Assembly (NCBI GenBank): GCA_914767715.1
Contig: OU612070.1
Location: 29,252,025-29,316,024, forward strand
Length of the DNA: 64,000 nucleotides
Reading direction: 5' to 3'
From: Membranipora membranacea
Lineage: Eukaryota > Bryozoa > Gymnolaemata > Cheilostomatida > Membraniporidae
A program made the position numbers and the translations under genes. This document shows, piece by piece, positions 9,133 to 23,530 of this stretch. Every line of letters starts with the position of its first letter. Position 1 is the first letter of the stretch. The notes under the pieces are model-generated. The model saw nothing but the letters and a program-made list of their open reading frames with translations, was not told where the DNA came from and made no database searches.

Positions 9133-12100
9133 GCCATCAAAGACCAGAATATTCATGGTTGAATTTATTGATTCTACATGCAAACATACATACATATATT
9201 ACTGAGGGATTCTGGGTATTGTTGATGCTCAGCTGATGCTTAATATCAGTGAGAAGACAACTCGAAGTTTGAGTGATACTCCATGGCCTTGCAGCAAAAC
9301 AATAATAACTACTGAGATCACCATAACAGCGCTATGAGAACAGCTATGAGGCAGCGACATCAGAAGGGAAATCTAACTAACTAAGAGAAAGCCTCAGGGT
9401 GTAGATAGATTGCCATTGTCCCTTTTATCATCAGTTTCTTGTGATTAATCGACAGCATCACTGTTATCTGCAGCTGGTGAATGATTTGTGATCTAGTGAT
9501 AGAAGTTATCTTCTCACCTACAGTAACTTTAAATACTAGCCTAAGTGCTTCCAAGGTCTATCAGTAGATAGGCTAGGGTCATGGGTCATTTAAGGTGTCA
9601 AAACTACCTGAGCGGGTCAAACAAGCTATACACAAAATGCTGACAATTTATTAGGAAAATGAGTAAAATTGGATATTATTGGATCGGTAGTAAACATTTT
9701 TGTGGCCTTGCAATGTCGCATCTACATGCCAGACCATGTGATATGTCATAGCAATCGAGGACGATTGCAACCAGGGGGTTGCAGATGTCGCATCCGCAGC
9801 AGCAGACATATCTAGCCAGGGATAACTACCATAAGATAACAACGCCAGACAATATTGAATATCTAAGCTGGCATATCATCATCAGCAGTACACTCAACCT
9901 TGACTCGAGGACACGCAGTTGATATTCAGTATATCTAACCTCGAGGACACGCAATTAAATCAAAATTTAAGTTCTATTCTTAATACCGGTACCACCCTAA
10001 CGCCACAACCGCGACAACACAGTAAAGGTGGCACCAACAGAGACAGTGCAGAATTAGCATAAAACACCATCGGTTGACTTACACCAACTCACTCTTGCAG
10101 TGGATCACCCTTTTTGAGCGGTAATTGAAAATGGTTTTAAATCTTTGTTTTTTTTGCTTATGTAAGTCAGTAGTATTTTAATGTGTCTGGGAATATGCTA
10201 TTTAAGAACGTTGTTGTCAATTGAAAATCACTCATCTGTTTGGCGACCCTCTGGACGACAGGCAGCCCTCTTTGTTTGCACCTTCATTTGGAGTAAGGTC
10301 AGTTTTTAAACATGAAAGTTTTACATATCATAATTATTTCATTTATTGTACAGTAGTTGATTTCTATAGGGAAATAGAACTTGCCTTATTATTTGATAAA
10401 GGCACAGTATAACATTTGGTTGGATCATTTGTATCATCGACTAATTTAGTTAAATGAATTAAATTGAGCATGCATGGTATCATTAAATAGAAAATATAAC
10501 TTGTTAAAAGAAGACATGTGTTGTTAATTTGAATTGCGTTTGATTTTAAATGATTTGATAAGAATTAAATGACTTGCTCTTGAGTCAGATTTTTGGCCTT
10601 GAATTAAATGAGATCTGGAACCAAATGAGATCGTATCTAGATAATTGTACAAAGACAGTTTCACATAGTGAGAATCATCGTACCAAGCTCGTGAGCACAG
10701 ATCTCGGAATCCCACAGCAAATCATTGTGTATGCAGGGAAATGAGAGCATGAAAACGCCTCACAACATATAATCTCTGTTTAGCTTTAGAAATGACCATA
10801 TAATGATAATGATAATGATACGCTTTACTGGTGTACTGTAGTTCTGATGATAGTTGGTATCAATGCAGCATGCGATGCAAGCAACCAGTATATTGGTACA
10901 GATGGCAAATGCTAAAGGTAAACTTACCAGATACACAAACAAAGACAGGACCTATTTGGACAACCTCAACTCTTTGCAACTGTTCAAAAGCTGCAGGACA
11001 GTTCTTTATTTTGAGAGCCCTCAGGAGTATATCACCCTGTACTATTATGGAGTATATCACCCTCTACTATTTACTTACTTATGTACTTTATTTTTGGCAA
11101 TTACTGTTTGAATTTTAAGTCTACTATTCATGAAAGTGATTTCAATGAAGAGTTACTCGTAAATTGAGTTACTCGTGAGCAACACCCTAACGTAGGAATG
11201 TTCAAAAAACAAAGGTGCTGGACAAACTTGAGTAGCTGAATGAAACACTGTTCAAATGGAGTTGCCCCCTTACTTAACAGGAAGGGGTAACTCCATACAA
11301 AAATATTAGTAATCACGAGTAGACTGCTCTAACTGGATGTTTGACCTCAAGTGGGTTGAACATACGGCATAGTTGTATCAGACAGAGGGTGAAGGGGGTG
11401 GTCGAGGGTCGAGAGGGGGGGGGGGGGGTGGTAGAGTATACACAACAGATGTGTCTGTGTAAGTAAGTTCACTTTGATTGATAATATCTATCAGTATAAT
11501 CAGACTAAATATAAAATCAATTTAACTTCTCATGTACAAGAGAAGACAATAAGCAATGATAACGATGATTATGTTATTGGTAGCTATCCCTAGATTTCTG
11601 ATCAACGAATAAAAACAAATTGAGGGTGCCATAGATGACTGTAATAGGTGAGCTTAAGGTTAGCTTACGAACTCAAAATCCAGCAGGAGCCGGAACTCAT
11701 GGATCTTAATAACAGCTGCACTATGTGACAGCAGAACACATACAAATACTAGGAGGAGATTAACACCATTATATCTAGTGACATATTCAGTTTGATTAGA
11801 TGTATTAGCACATTTAATGTCAAATATTAGAGAAACAAAGATGTAAACTACACAAAAACACAAGAGAAAAGGGCTAAAAGCTAAAAAACTCATAAACTGA
11901 TAACTTTCTTCCAAACTTTTCAGCGCAAAAAGAGACTGTTCAGATTGAGAGGATCGAGGATACCTGAGTGAAAAGCCTCGGAGCAGCCGAAACAGCTGGA
12001 ACAGTCCGATCTCGAGCGGTGACTTCTCAATGATGCTTTAAAGACCGAGGGGCTCTCTTATCTTTCTTCGATAACTAAATAGGTATTCTTCTATGTACTT

Positions 12101-15100
12101 TACCTGTAGCCATAGTACTCAAAGGCCTCAAAATGTAAGTTTGCTCTAGCATCTAATTATTATCAAACTTGCATATCTGGCGAATGAACAGAGAAGATGT
12201 GGTAACTTGATCCATGTTTTCTCGGGGGTCTCATTATCAATGGAAAATTTGTCAAGATTTCATGTTTATTATCAGAATAAATACTGAGAAACCCAAAAGG
12301 CATGGTGTGGATTCAAACATTGTCTGAACAAGCCATAGTAGCGTCCTGTCACGTGATGGATTTGTGTAATTTATTGTGTAATAATTTTCTCCACCAAGTC
12401 TTATATGATACGAGAACCTGTTTTGAAGTGCAACTCAATTACCCAGTGATGAAATCTCAGGTCAGCTACAAGGCAGAGAATATGTCACGAGATCTAAGAG
12501 CAAGTAGCCAGGTACGCCCGACCAGAGAGGTTTGGTAGTTCAGGGCAAAGAAAGCCTGGGAAGACCACATCAGGATGGCAAACCACAATACCCCCCCCCC
12601 CCCCCCCACTGAACTGATATACGGAGATAGTCTGTAACACAATCAATCAATAAAAAAGTGCAACTACAATAGTGCACGTTTAAGACAGGTATACATTATA
12701 AATTTTGCTTTCAGTACCATGCTGTGAAGATCATAGTTAGTATCTTTTCACACAAATAGTTTATGCAAAAAAAAAACACAAGCCAGGCAGAGTCGAAGCA
12801 TCCAGAACTTGATATCACCTTTCGTATAAAATAAATTGCATGAAAAAAATAAAAAAGCTTCTCAATGAATAGAGAATAAAACAATGAATCATCACCGTGA
12901 CTCTACTTTAAATCAGTAGGGCTGGCCAACTGTCAAACAGAGATAATAAAATAAAGAAAAAAAAGGAATAAAATTATATCTGGACATTAATCACTCTCAC
13001 TTGGCTAAGAAGATTAACGAGGACAGGCGAGGTGGCAATCATAGGTGGATATACTATGTGAATCAGGTTATTCCCATCAACATATATTTACACAGCTGAA
13101 ATATCCACTACGATGAGAACAGAGCATAATCTCACAAGGACATTTTGAAGCAGCCGTTGGTAGCGAGATTAACCTACATGCAGCTTAGTTGTGAAAAATA
13201 CTCAGGTTCTTCGGAGAGAAAATCCAAAAATCTCAGTGAAATGCATTGAATGCAGACAGACGTTTCAGACTGACAGACAGATAATAGATAAAAGTTTCTG
13301 TTTTGCGGCTGTCTGGGGTTTCAGGATGTGAAGTTTGATGATACATTTCTATTGTGATGATTGCAGTGAGAATTCAAAACTGCATCATTGACACAACACG
13401 ACTAGAAGCTATGAAGAGAATGAATGAAAATGAAGCGAGAAAATAACATTCTGTTTTCCATTCCCTCTTGTATTGTTGTTGGCGAGTTTGCTATGGTTAA
13501 AAAGTGAAATAACCCAAGAGTTTGAGTTTGAAAAAAAAATCAATACAAAGATGTACCTCGGGTTGTGAGAGTGTTTACTGGTACATATTTTCAGTCACCA
13601 AGGCTTTTCCCCAACAGGAGGAGTTAATTGGTTAAAATAAAAACTAATCATTGTTCAGTCAAACCATCAGAACCATGATAGCTCAAAGTAATTTAATTTG
13701 GAAGCATATCTCATACTTTCCAACTTGAATGTGAATCTTGTGTACAAGCTAATACACCGAGCTTGAACTTGAATTAAATTTAAAAAACTAGTGGTTTACC
13801 TGAACTTAGTCTTAAATTGTCCGAGTATGAATGTAACTTAAGCTGAGATTATCATACCAATCCTTGTACATATAACTCATCGGTGGAGAAGTAAGTGATG
13901 ATCTGATCTTACAGCAGGTCACTCAGAGTGAGGAGAAGAAGTTCACACCTTCAGAATGAGACTGAGTGCACGGCAGAAGTGACGGCAGAAGTGACACAAA
14001 GAAATGGTATTGTGATAAAACTCACTTGAAAAGTAGCAGCTTTGGTGAGGAGGATCTTATGCAAGCAATATAATATTTGGAACCGTGAGAATAACTGAAC
14101 AGCTGTGCACCCATGTTTCTATAAGAAACTGAAGACAGAAATAATATCCATGGTTACTACGATATTTTGTCTTTAGAGAACAAGTTCGGCATGCAGATTG
14201 ACCTCCATAATCAAAGGGCATATCCAAACCCAAAACCCATCAAGGGACGAAGTGATTCGCTTGGTTTGATATAATATGACATGACAGCGGGTTGGTGGGT
14301 GCAAATGGTAACTGAACAAAAATGGAAACTTTTGGGAGTATTATGGACACAACGATCAGCTCTAAAATTTATGTTGCTTAATATTTAAGTTAGGGTGTGT
14401 TATAAGATACAAATGAGTTCTACTGATTTAATCACAGCCAGTATAATTATGCACTTTGAGCTTGTTATACCTATAGCCATGAACATTTCCTGTCATGCAT
14501 TAGTTGATGGATGGTGGTGAAGTTCTGAAAGTTTGTGAATTTTAAACCTTTACAAATGTAACCAAACTAATCAGGGACCGGGTTCTTATCTTGTGTAACC
14601 AAACTAATCAGGGACCGGGTTCTTATCTGGATCAGGAGAGGTTTGAGAGGGTAGAGGCAACTATTGGTATGAAACTGGACCCGAAGCAGAATTTCAAGTT
14701 CTTTTATTCCTGAAGGTAATATTATGGGTTGTATTATGAATGAAACTGTGTTTTGCATATATTTCTGTTCTGTTTGAGTTGTGGTGGTTGGGTGATGGTC
14801 ATAGCGGCTTCATAGTCGAGTTAATTAGCATTTTTGACTCCGATTAAAATCTTGTCTAATTCAGTCTTTATAACCATCTATATTAGCGGTGAGGATAAAT
14901 TAGTGATAACAGGTATTACAAGGATTACTTTTACAGCTGCCTGGACTATGATTACCCACAGAGTTGGTGTAATATATCCAAATTCAGACTGTCATCGGAG
15001 ACTATAGATAATTTATATCCAGATTCGTACTGTCATCAAAAACTTATTTTTGTTGTTGTTGTTGTGAAATCAAAACAAAACAAGCTCTGAAAATGTAAAT

Positions 15101-15768
15101 AGTGATAATCAGAGTTTTTGATCTCCGAATTTATTAACTTCGCTTTTTTTGGATCTCTTGGATATTGCTGGCATCCCTTACTAACACAGCTGCGTTATAA
15201 TTGCTAATTCTAGTGTCAGTAAAGTTCTTGCCATCTTTGGAGAGACGGATTCTGCTTGCCTGCCTACTTAGAATTATGAGAGTTTATTAGTCACAGCTTA
15301 CAGAGCGTTGAGGGGAGACTCAACGTGGAAGGTGGAACTGAAGCTGTGAGGGTGCTATTTATACAGCTCACATTCAGGTGGTACAGTACAGCAGAGTTTG
15401 AGCCAGCACTACAAGTTATCACTATAACATTTACGGTCACAATACTGCATTTTAAGGCATCGATTTCGGTAGCTACGCACTTAGATGGACTTAACCTTTG
15501 CGACACCAATAAAACACATGCCCATGAGATATAGAATGTACATGATCTTGAGTCAAACTAACTGATTGAACCTTGATGACATGTCTCAGCGGACTCATTT
15601 AGTCGGAGGACTATTAAGCCTGAGGCTTGGCAGTGAAGTTGATGAACCCGTTCAGTCGGAGGTATAATAATGACTGAGGCTTGGCAGTGAATACGAAAAA
15701 GCTCTCTCTACCACTTTATCAATCTCTAACAGGTTAAGTTTATTACCTACCAAGTCTCACATCAAACA
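9133..15768. other. Gene-poor region without a supported gene
   Basis: About 6.6 kb of AT-rich sequence. Visible items are homopolymers (G at about 11416-11428, C at about 12591-12607), a duplicated 36-bp unit at 14560-14627, a diverged duplication around 15590-15690 containing gaggcttggcagtgaa twice, and short chance ORFs. A stretch at about 12480-12570 may be a worn LINE 3' piece but could not be confirmed. Confidence 0.4.
14560..14627. repeat. 36-bp direct duplication
   Basis: The string aaccaaactaatcaggg...ttcttatct occurs twice in tandem with almost no difference. Confidence 0.7.
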
Positions 15769-15890
15769 GAGATAGCCTACTATGCGTAGAGATAGCCTAC
15801 TATGCGTAGAGATAGCCTACTATGCGTAGAGATAGCCTACTATGCGTAGAGATAGCCTACTATGCGTAGAGATAGCCTACTATGCGTACA
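15769..15890 (+). repeat. 20-bp tandem repeat, six identical units
   Basis: The unit gatagcctactatgcgtaga repeats six times from 15771; only the last copy ends differently. The perfect identity implies recent expansion. The bases after it (catagtag) mirror part of the unit. Confidence 0.92.
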
Positions 15891-16069
15891 TAGTAGAGTT
15901 TATATATACCATGCTCCTGCCTTTGATGGGTCCATTAACAACATAATCAATTTTAAAACTGATACTTAAAATCTGGTTTTAAATAAATCTATGGTTGGCA
16001 ATCAGTATGCTTGCAATGAACTAAGGTTTAGTTCATTGATGCTTGTAAACCACTAGCAAGTAGTTCAGC

Positions 16070-16446
16070 CAACAGTATATTATATATATATATATATATA
16101 TTCAAATCTGTGCCATCTGTGTGTATTTGGCCTCAACTAAGTGTCACTCAAAAAATATGGAGTCATTTTATATGACCCACAAAAAAATCATGTCTTAAAT
16201 CCTCTTAAATAATCATGTTGGGCATCCTTAACCCAATAGTAATCAATGGTAGATAAATAGCCTGACATGGTCGGACAACTCCAATGCAAAGATATGCCCT
16301 ACACACTGATAGCCACTATATATATATATATATATATGCATATATGAATCACTCATTGTCCAGGGTTTTTATGGGTACAATAGTGGGATATATAATATAT
16401 GACACTTTATTGCACAAATGTGTGTATATATATATATATTATATAT
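16070..16446. repeat. Three (TA)n dinucleotide tracts
   Basis: TA runs lie at about 16076-16101, 16316-16337 and 16423-16446, separated by non-repetitive AT-rich sequence. Confidence 0.8.
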
Positions 16447-17783
16447 CATGCCTCACAGATTTATTAGATAGGACATATAGGTGTATAATTATAATCAGTC
16501 TTGTGTGTCTTCTGTTATCGTAATGACTTATGGCCATACTAGTTTTGATTAGCATTGCATCTATCGATACTTCGGGAGGATAACTCTCCGTTACTTTTAG
16601 ATTTACTAAAATCACAAACTGAAATGAACTTGTTTTGAAGTAGAACTACACCTTTTGAGGGACTTTTTTATGGTTTGTGTAACACTTAAACTACCTATCC
16701 TATGTTGACAATCCTTCCTTGAGCTGATTTGAGAATATGAACCGATTCCACTGTGATGTTGGCAGCCTCTTATGGCGTGATTAGTGAGCCACGTAATTGT
16801 GAGTTACCCTTACTACCACATTATTCTAGGTTGCTACATCACCTACATTGTGTTCAACTTTTCAAAACAATGTTTTCTGTGTTCATTATCCTATTGCTGT
16901 TATGGGGCGAGAGCACTCCCAGATTACAAATATGGGACCTGACACTCTTTTGCCCTTGAGATATACGGATGGGTGGTACTAACAGACTCTCAAGCTTTAT
17001 CGGTAACTTCCTCAGGCTATTTTATGTCTAGTGTACAGAGGACAGACATGGAGCATAAGAAAGTCTTGCTGTTTGATATATTCATTCTAAATTTTCTAAA
17101 TGTTACCACTTGACTGCTGTTATCCACAAAGAGAGGAGGAAAAGCTTCAAGAGGAGCTTTCACCGGGGTAATGGCTGATGAGTTCAAGTCTGCTGACAGC
17201 TAAATGACAGTTGATGAGATGTTCGATCCAGCTGTTAGAATACTGAGGAAAAAATCCCGACTCTCAGATGATTCACCAATATCCAGAAGCTAGGAAGGTT
17301 ACCGATAGATCATTGGTTCTTCCGCCAGCCTTATTGAATGCATGACAGTATCACTATAATATTAGAAAGGGTGGACAGGATTACTAGTGACAGTAAAGTC
17401 TTAAAACATAGTATTGTCTAGGTTTACGTTTGCGAAGATACCAAAATTGTTTTATGCCTTGTAACCATGCCATATGCAGGCCTCCAAATTATTTTGTGGA
17501 AAAGAGTAGATTTTGTTGGGAATATAGATGGCTTGGTATCATTAGGGTCAAAGAAATTATAAGTTTCTTGCACACATACAAATGCACTGTGTCCTATAGG
17601 TAGTTTGGGCACCTGCGTCCAGTAGGTAGTTTGGGCGCCTGCGTTGGGTAGCAAAATGTTGTTTTAGCTTTGTTCGGTACAGTACAGTTTATTTGACTCT
17701 AATATGCCTATTAATATCTAATTAGACTCATTTTGATTCTATCTATCTGGCAAAACCATTTGAGTTATATCAGAGATCAAACA
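16447..17783. other. Intergenic, nothing recognisable
   Basis: AT-rich. One 24-bp direct duplication (gtagtttgggc...cctgcgt) lies at about 17598-17646. No supported ORF. Confidence 0.35.
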
Positions 17784-18012
17784 AAGTGGCAGGGTAGAGT
17801 AGTGATTAGGATTCGAGCTTCTCAATCTGAGAAAATCAAGTTCAAATCCCGGTCACTTCCAATGCTGTTGATGGAAGTGAGCCCTTCATACATAATAACC
17901 CTTGCTTGCCCACCCCTACCTTGTGCAGGGGTGCGCTTAATAAATGTGATGAGTCTTTATCTTGTAAGCATATTCTCATTGGTCCCGAAAGGGGCTTTGA
18001 ATGGCAATAAAG
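17784..18012 (+). mobile_element. tRNA-derived SINE
   Basis: The 5' part has RNA polymerase III promoter-like blocks in tRNA spacing: an A-box-like ggtagagtagtgattagg at about 17792 and a B-box gttcaaatccc at about 17842. A non-tRNA body follows, with a GC-rich stem (ccctaccttgtgcaggggtg) and an end gtcccgaaaggggctttgaatggcaataaag that resembles a LINE-like 3' tail. Too diverged to be a working tRNA. Confidence 0.65.
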
Positions 18013-19586
18013 TTGATATTATATATGTACAAATTTAGGTAGATTTCAACTGCCACTTCTTACAGAGCCGATGATATGTTGTGACCTCACCACAGCAAAG
18101 TATCCAACTTTGATAATCCAGATATACTATAAACTGTATAACACTAATATTGATTAAGCGCATATCATGTATATGTGCATGTATATGTCAAGAAACTGGA
18201 GCTAGGGTTTGAGCAAAATGACATGGTGTGAAAATTCCAAGAAGGAAGTGGATGTGATGATATTAAAGCGGTTGAATAATTGACCAACGATTTTTATCAT
18301 CTTTATTTGACTTTGGTATTCCAGCTATTGACACAAATCTGTTTTTCACGATCAGATAAACTCTCTTGGGGCCTTATTTATACTTCACTTTTATTTGAAG
18401 CCATCTAGCCAGATAAATTTTGCGATTTCTTCTAAAGCGCGGTCGGCATGTGCATGTCATTTTGCCATTTACATCTAAACAAAATTTGCCAAAATAAAGA
18501 CACTCAAATTCCACGTTTATTGGCTGGACAACTTCCCGATAATCATGTTAGTCTTTAACACTTCATGAATGATGTGTCTTGGTAAATGGATGAGAGTGTT
18601 CTTAGTTATGACAAAAGTACTGTTCAAACAAAATTGATCTCTCATAGTGATCTGTTGGCTGTGTTATTCCGGGCACAATAGTCAGCCATTTTGTAGGAAT
18701 TATATCGGGCTAGCCGCAGTCTTTGGAGTAGTGGTTATACCAATGAACTAAACCCATTCATTCATTCATTGGTTATACAGACTTTTAGCATTTTGGTTAT
18801 GTAGAGATTGTTGAGATGTTTTACTTATTTAAATAACCAAGACTCCCAGTTAGATGTTCAATTTGGTGCTGATACAAAGAAGTATCATGCACGCCTGATC
18901 CTGATTCTAACAAGTAAGGATATTACAGATATCAATTTTTCCTCCCTTGAAAGAATCTGATGATTATACTTGTTATGTTGACATCACATCGATTGTTGTA
19001 AACAAAAAATAACTATTAAAAAGAAAGGGTATGCTGGATAACCTGACAACATATTACATAATGCATTGAAGTCACTTTAGTTTGAGGATTCAAGCTCAGC
19101 CTATCAACAATCATCTATCTGTCTTCAAGCCCTGCATCAAGCATTTTTTATTCTGTTTATTAGACGCCGGACGCAATTTGATGATATGATTATTCAGATA
19201 CGAGGGAGTTGACACATTCGCCTCAATGCAGTCACTGGGTCGAAACCATTTAATTGTAACCATGCCTCATTAAAGGCTGAACTTGTTTAGATCTGAATGG
19301 TTGCTTCTGATAGTTAATTCCACCACTTAACATAAAGAAACAGGGAAGTCCTCAGTAGAATATTAGTATTCATTCAAACCTGTTTGTGTTAATTCTTTAT
19401 TTCTTATACAATCTGGATTGGGAGTCTCAAACATGAAGGTAAGTGCTGTTTTATTTGTTGTTTTCCTAGGTCAAGACAGGAAGAAGTTCTATAAGTTTCA
19501 ACATTAAGTTTTGTCTTAAATAGTTTTTATTTCAGTACCACATTTGACTACATAAATCAGAAGTATACTGCTGATATGTTGTTAGA
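18013..19586. other. Intergenic upstream of receptor gene
   Basis: No supported coding sequence. It probably includes the promoter and 5' UTR of the receptor-like gene, but no convincing TATA or initiator could be fixed. Confidence 0.35.
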
Positions 19587-22500
19587 ATGGCGGTACTGGT
19601 TTTTTTATTTTACTCTCCTTTGTGGGGGGTCAGAGTTTTCAGCTCTAATCATTCATTCTCTTATGCGAATGGTAACGATAATTTCAGAGAAGCATGCTGT
19701 GTTGATTTAAGTAAGTATGCAAGTTATACATAAGACTGATGTTGCCAAAGAGAGCTACTGATTGACCTCGATCTTGATCGTTTTAGTCTCGAGACGTTTT
19801 GTTTCCATTTATAATAATCCGTGGCGCTGAAGCTCATCTCATGTTATTAAGTTATCCCACTGCATGTAATTCACCAGACTGGTGCTGAAATTGTGCTGAC
19901 TGCTGATCAATAAAAGAAAGTCACTTCTCTTCTAATACTTTTAAACGCGAATACATGATATTTATGTTAGATCAAACAGTATTTTTCGCACTTATGGTTG
20001 GTGTTACTTGTGGACTAGTGTAAGCATTCATATTGTGATATCTTTGTTGCAAAATAAGGATTTTATTTATGCTTTAATTGGGAGGTGTAAAAATGGAAGA
20101 AAAAGCAAATATCCGATGCACAATGCTACGTGTCAACTTTTATGTTATAATAAGATGAAGAAAACATGATAATATAAGTTGCATGGAAGAGAAGAAAATA
20201 ATGTGCTTGTTGAACTAAAACTCTAAATCATAACCCCTAGAGTTTAGTGAAATTTTGACGATTTAGAGTACTGATTGGTTGATCATGTTAAGCAGGGGCC
20301 CATGCTTAACGGACATTTTAAAATCAAATGACACATACTTGTTAAACCCGTCAGTCAGTGATGCAACATTTGTTTGCTGAAATGGTACTCGATAGCACAG
20401 GTTGACCTGTGTAACATTGCATAACATATATTCTGGCCGTTTTTCTTTCTTTGAAGGCTATCACCTGAGAATGTAAAGTCTTTTGTCACAACTGAAGCTC
20501 GCATCCTCCATTTGGAAGTGGATTTATTGAGGCCCGGAAATATTCTCTTTGCAGACAGTAATGCATTGAAAACTACAAATGTATTTAGCACTTCATTAGT
20601 GACAGGGTCATCTTTGTCATTTGGATATCGGAATGACATAGGAGGAAGCGCCAGATTTCATGATGTCTATGATTTTCATCAGCTGTCTCCTAATCAGGTT
20701 CTCCTTGTAGACAACCTTAATCATTGCCTCAGATCTACTGATCGCACCACAAATAGAACAGATGATTATGTAGGACAATGGACATCACCTGGTGGCATAG
20801 ATGGAACTGATGGCTCATTTAATCTTCCAGTTTCAATTTTACTTGATGCAAAAGATGAATCTCGGCTCCTCATTGCTGAAACAGAAGCTTTGCGATCTGT
20901 GAATATATTTACAAAGAGGTTATCCACCATTAGTTTGGGACAGACATCATTTTTGAATATCAGGAATATGATCCAAGAAAAAAGCACAGGAAGCCTTTAT
21001 ATATCCGGCTACAACCAGATTAGCTACTTCAGTTTTCAGAGCAACAATCTGACCCTGATAGCGGAAGGTTCTAATTCCTGGTTTAGCAATATCAAGTTTC
21101 TCAATAGTCACACCCTTGTCATTGCTGAATACTCAAATCATATATTGAAAGTCCACAATTTTCAAGCACGCCTTAGCTCCACAATCTGCTCAGCCGCTAG
21201 AGGGCATGAGGATAGTAACTTCACGTCATGCAGTCTAGTTCATCCAGCATCGCTACACATACGCAACAACACTCTGTTCATCGGGGAATATCAGCAAATA
21301 AGATCAATAAAAGGTCTGTACTGGAATGGTAGTCAATTTTTTTTCTCCAGTGTTCGATCGGTACTTTATACACAGATACCTCGTACTGTCACAAAATATA
21401 GAAATATAGTCCTCCAAATAACTATCATCTTTATATCAAACTATTAAAACCTTACAAAGCTTGAGTGACAAAAAAAACTTTTAAGTAACACAAGTGGAAT
21501 GAAAAAAATATAAGAGTTTTACTCATTTAGATCTAGTTCTAGTTAAGAATTCACAAGCAAATGAAAACTATCACCAAGAAAGCATTGAAATCTTTTCAAC
21601 CCACTAAAGGGTCAGTGAAAGGGCTGTGAGAGGAAAATTGTGCTGAATTTATTATTTAAACTGCCTAAGGTAGCTCAATATCTCATTTTACAGTGTCAAT
21701 GAAGTCGTAGCCTATCAGTGGCATATTTGGTCTAACTTTAAAGGTGATTTGCCCAAGTTGGCTTAGAAAGGGGAATGTCCCATGTCAATTAGTTTTGAAT
21801 GTTAATTCTTTAGGAATCTGATGCCTGATATGGGCGCTGACAATCTAAATTGTGGTGCTGCTCTGTTGCTGCACGATCTTGATATTGTTTCATGTCATAT
21901 ACCAACATATATTCAAACACTTCACAGATGTACTCCGTTATTCATCTGAGATTTATTTAACTGCAGGAGAGTTACCTAGAACATCTCCAATACCACTCAC
22001 ATCAACAACATCAACTTCTCTAACTACAAGACCTGTCTTGATGACATCTATTCCGGAAGCTTTAGTAACAACTATAGGTAAGATTAATATATAACTATGA
22101 GTTACAAGCGCTTCAGGTCATCTGTTGCCTAATCAAAGTATATAATATAGCGCAACTAACCTGCACACTGATTACGTGATATATTATTTCATATATATCT
22201 CTGATTGAGAGAGAGTGTATTAACTCACATAGCTTGAATACCAGCAGAAGTAATTTGGTATCAGGATCAGGACAATTTCATTATTTAGGGGCAGGCACAT
22301 GTTTTGTAATCATGATACACAGCTAATAAGGTTGTCTCAACGTCAGCATCCAAAATTTTTTTGTTGCTCTGTAATTTTGCTGTATCATCAACATATTTTT
22401 ATATTTAAAACAGAGAACACTAATATGCTTGCGTCAATAACTGATAAAGCATCTACAAGTGTATCTGCAACAGCACATGATCTATCAACAGCTCAGTCTT

Positions 22501-23530
22501 TGAGACCTGCTGCAGAGGAAAGTTCAGCAGGCGCTGTTTCAACAACAGGAATAGTAACATCTACAAGTATGGATGCCATGCAGTGTTGTATTAGACATGT
22601 ACATTATAAACAACAGCCTTCTTACCCATCTAAGGTTTTTTCCTACTTAAAACATCAAATGAAAAGCTAAGCTAGGTGTTTTGCAAATTGCATCCATCAA
22701 TATTTCAGGTAGTCTTGCAGCGCAAAGTTTAATTCAAAGAGTTACCTCTTCCTCTTCCTGGTCCTTTTGGGAAAGACACACAAACATAACAATATGAAAA
22801 TATGCTAAACTCAAATAAATCATTTTGTGATTTATTTTTATAGCACAGCAATCGACTATCAGAACTATCACTACCTTACTACCTACCCCTACCCAGATCA
22901 CCATCATATCTTCTACTGCTGCTGCAGCTGGAGCAGTGGTATTGTCTACTATTGTTGTCGGAGTTCTGGTCACCATTGTCAAATTGAGAGCAAGATCTGC
23001 AACAGAAACTCCAGTCGACAGGTAAACTTGATTTGTTGGTAAATGACTGGGGAAAATATCTTTCTGAAGAGGCTCATTGGCATATCCTACCTGGTTATTA
23101 ATTTTGGTAACCACTTTGCACCATTTGAAACAATAAATCCAAGTTTTCGATGTGGCCTGAAAGTCTTTTTCTTTGTGTTATTGTTGTTCGTTTTATATTT
23201 TTGAAACATAAAACTAGTCATGTGACGGCTCAGGTCTCTGTAAGCAAAATAATGTGATCATATCAATTTAATGTAATTTTGTTCAGTGGTGACATTCAAC
23301 TACAAGTGTCTGACACCGTTCCAGTTTATGAGATCCCAGTGGCTGCACGGTATGATGGTAAAGAAGAGCTTTACAGCCAGCTTGAACATGTGGAATCTGA
23401 TTATCACGTATATAGTCAAGCACGGCAAAGAGCGATGTTGAATGTTCATACCTATGGTGGACTAAATGTAGATAAATTATTCCAAATCTGTACCGTAAGG
23501 TCGCATATTGTAACCGCGGCTTGTTGGTGA
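19587..23530 (+). CDS. Single-pass receptor-like protein: NHL-like propeller, Ser/Thr stalk, TM, Tyr-rich tail
   Basis: Exons by splice site and phase: 19587-19710 (signal peptide MAVLVFLFYSPLWGV..., ends phase 1, donor GTAAGT); ectodomain exon starting at 20457 or 20498 and ending 21313 (phase 1); 21967-22077 and 22414-22566 (both phase 1-1, Ser/Thr-rich mucin-like stalk); 22844-23021 (membrane helix AGAVVLSTIVVGVLVTIV then KLRAR stop-transfer, ends phase 2); 23287 onward (tail). The ectodomain shows repeated NHL-type blocks (LLVDNLNHCLRSTD, LVIAEYSNHILKVH, LFIGEYQQIRSIK). The tail has tyrosine motifs VYEIP, LYSQL and VYSQA, possible SH2-docking sites. The best acceptor (20456) does not fit the phase of exon 1, so an exon may be missing or the acceptor at 20497 is used. 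The present stop at 23528-23530 lies inside a MITE. Confidence 0.6.

Noticed and set aside
10830-11118. Overlapping plus ORFs around 10.85-11.1 kb and a Cys-containing mini-exon reading
   Set aside because: Three frames are open at once over a short AT-rich stretch; no consistent exon chain could be built.
12480-12620. Possible 3' end of an RTE-like LINE
   Set aside because: Only a short, suggestive peptide followed by a poly-C run; no conserved block could be confirmed.
15769-15890. CRISPR-like array
   Set aside because: Units are contiguous without spacers and the DNA is eukaryotic; it is a simple tandem repeat.
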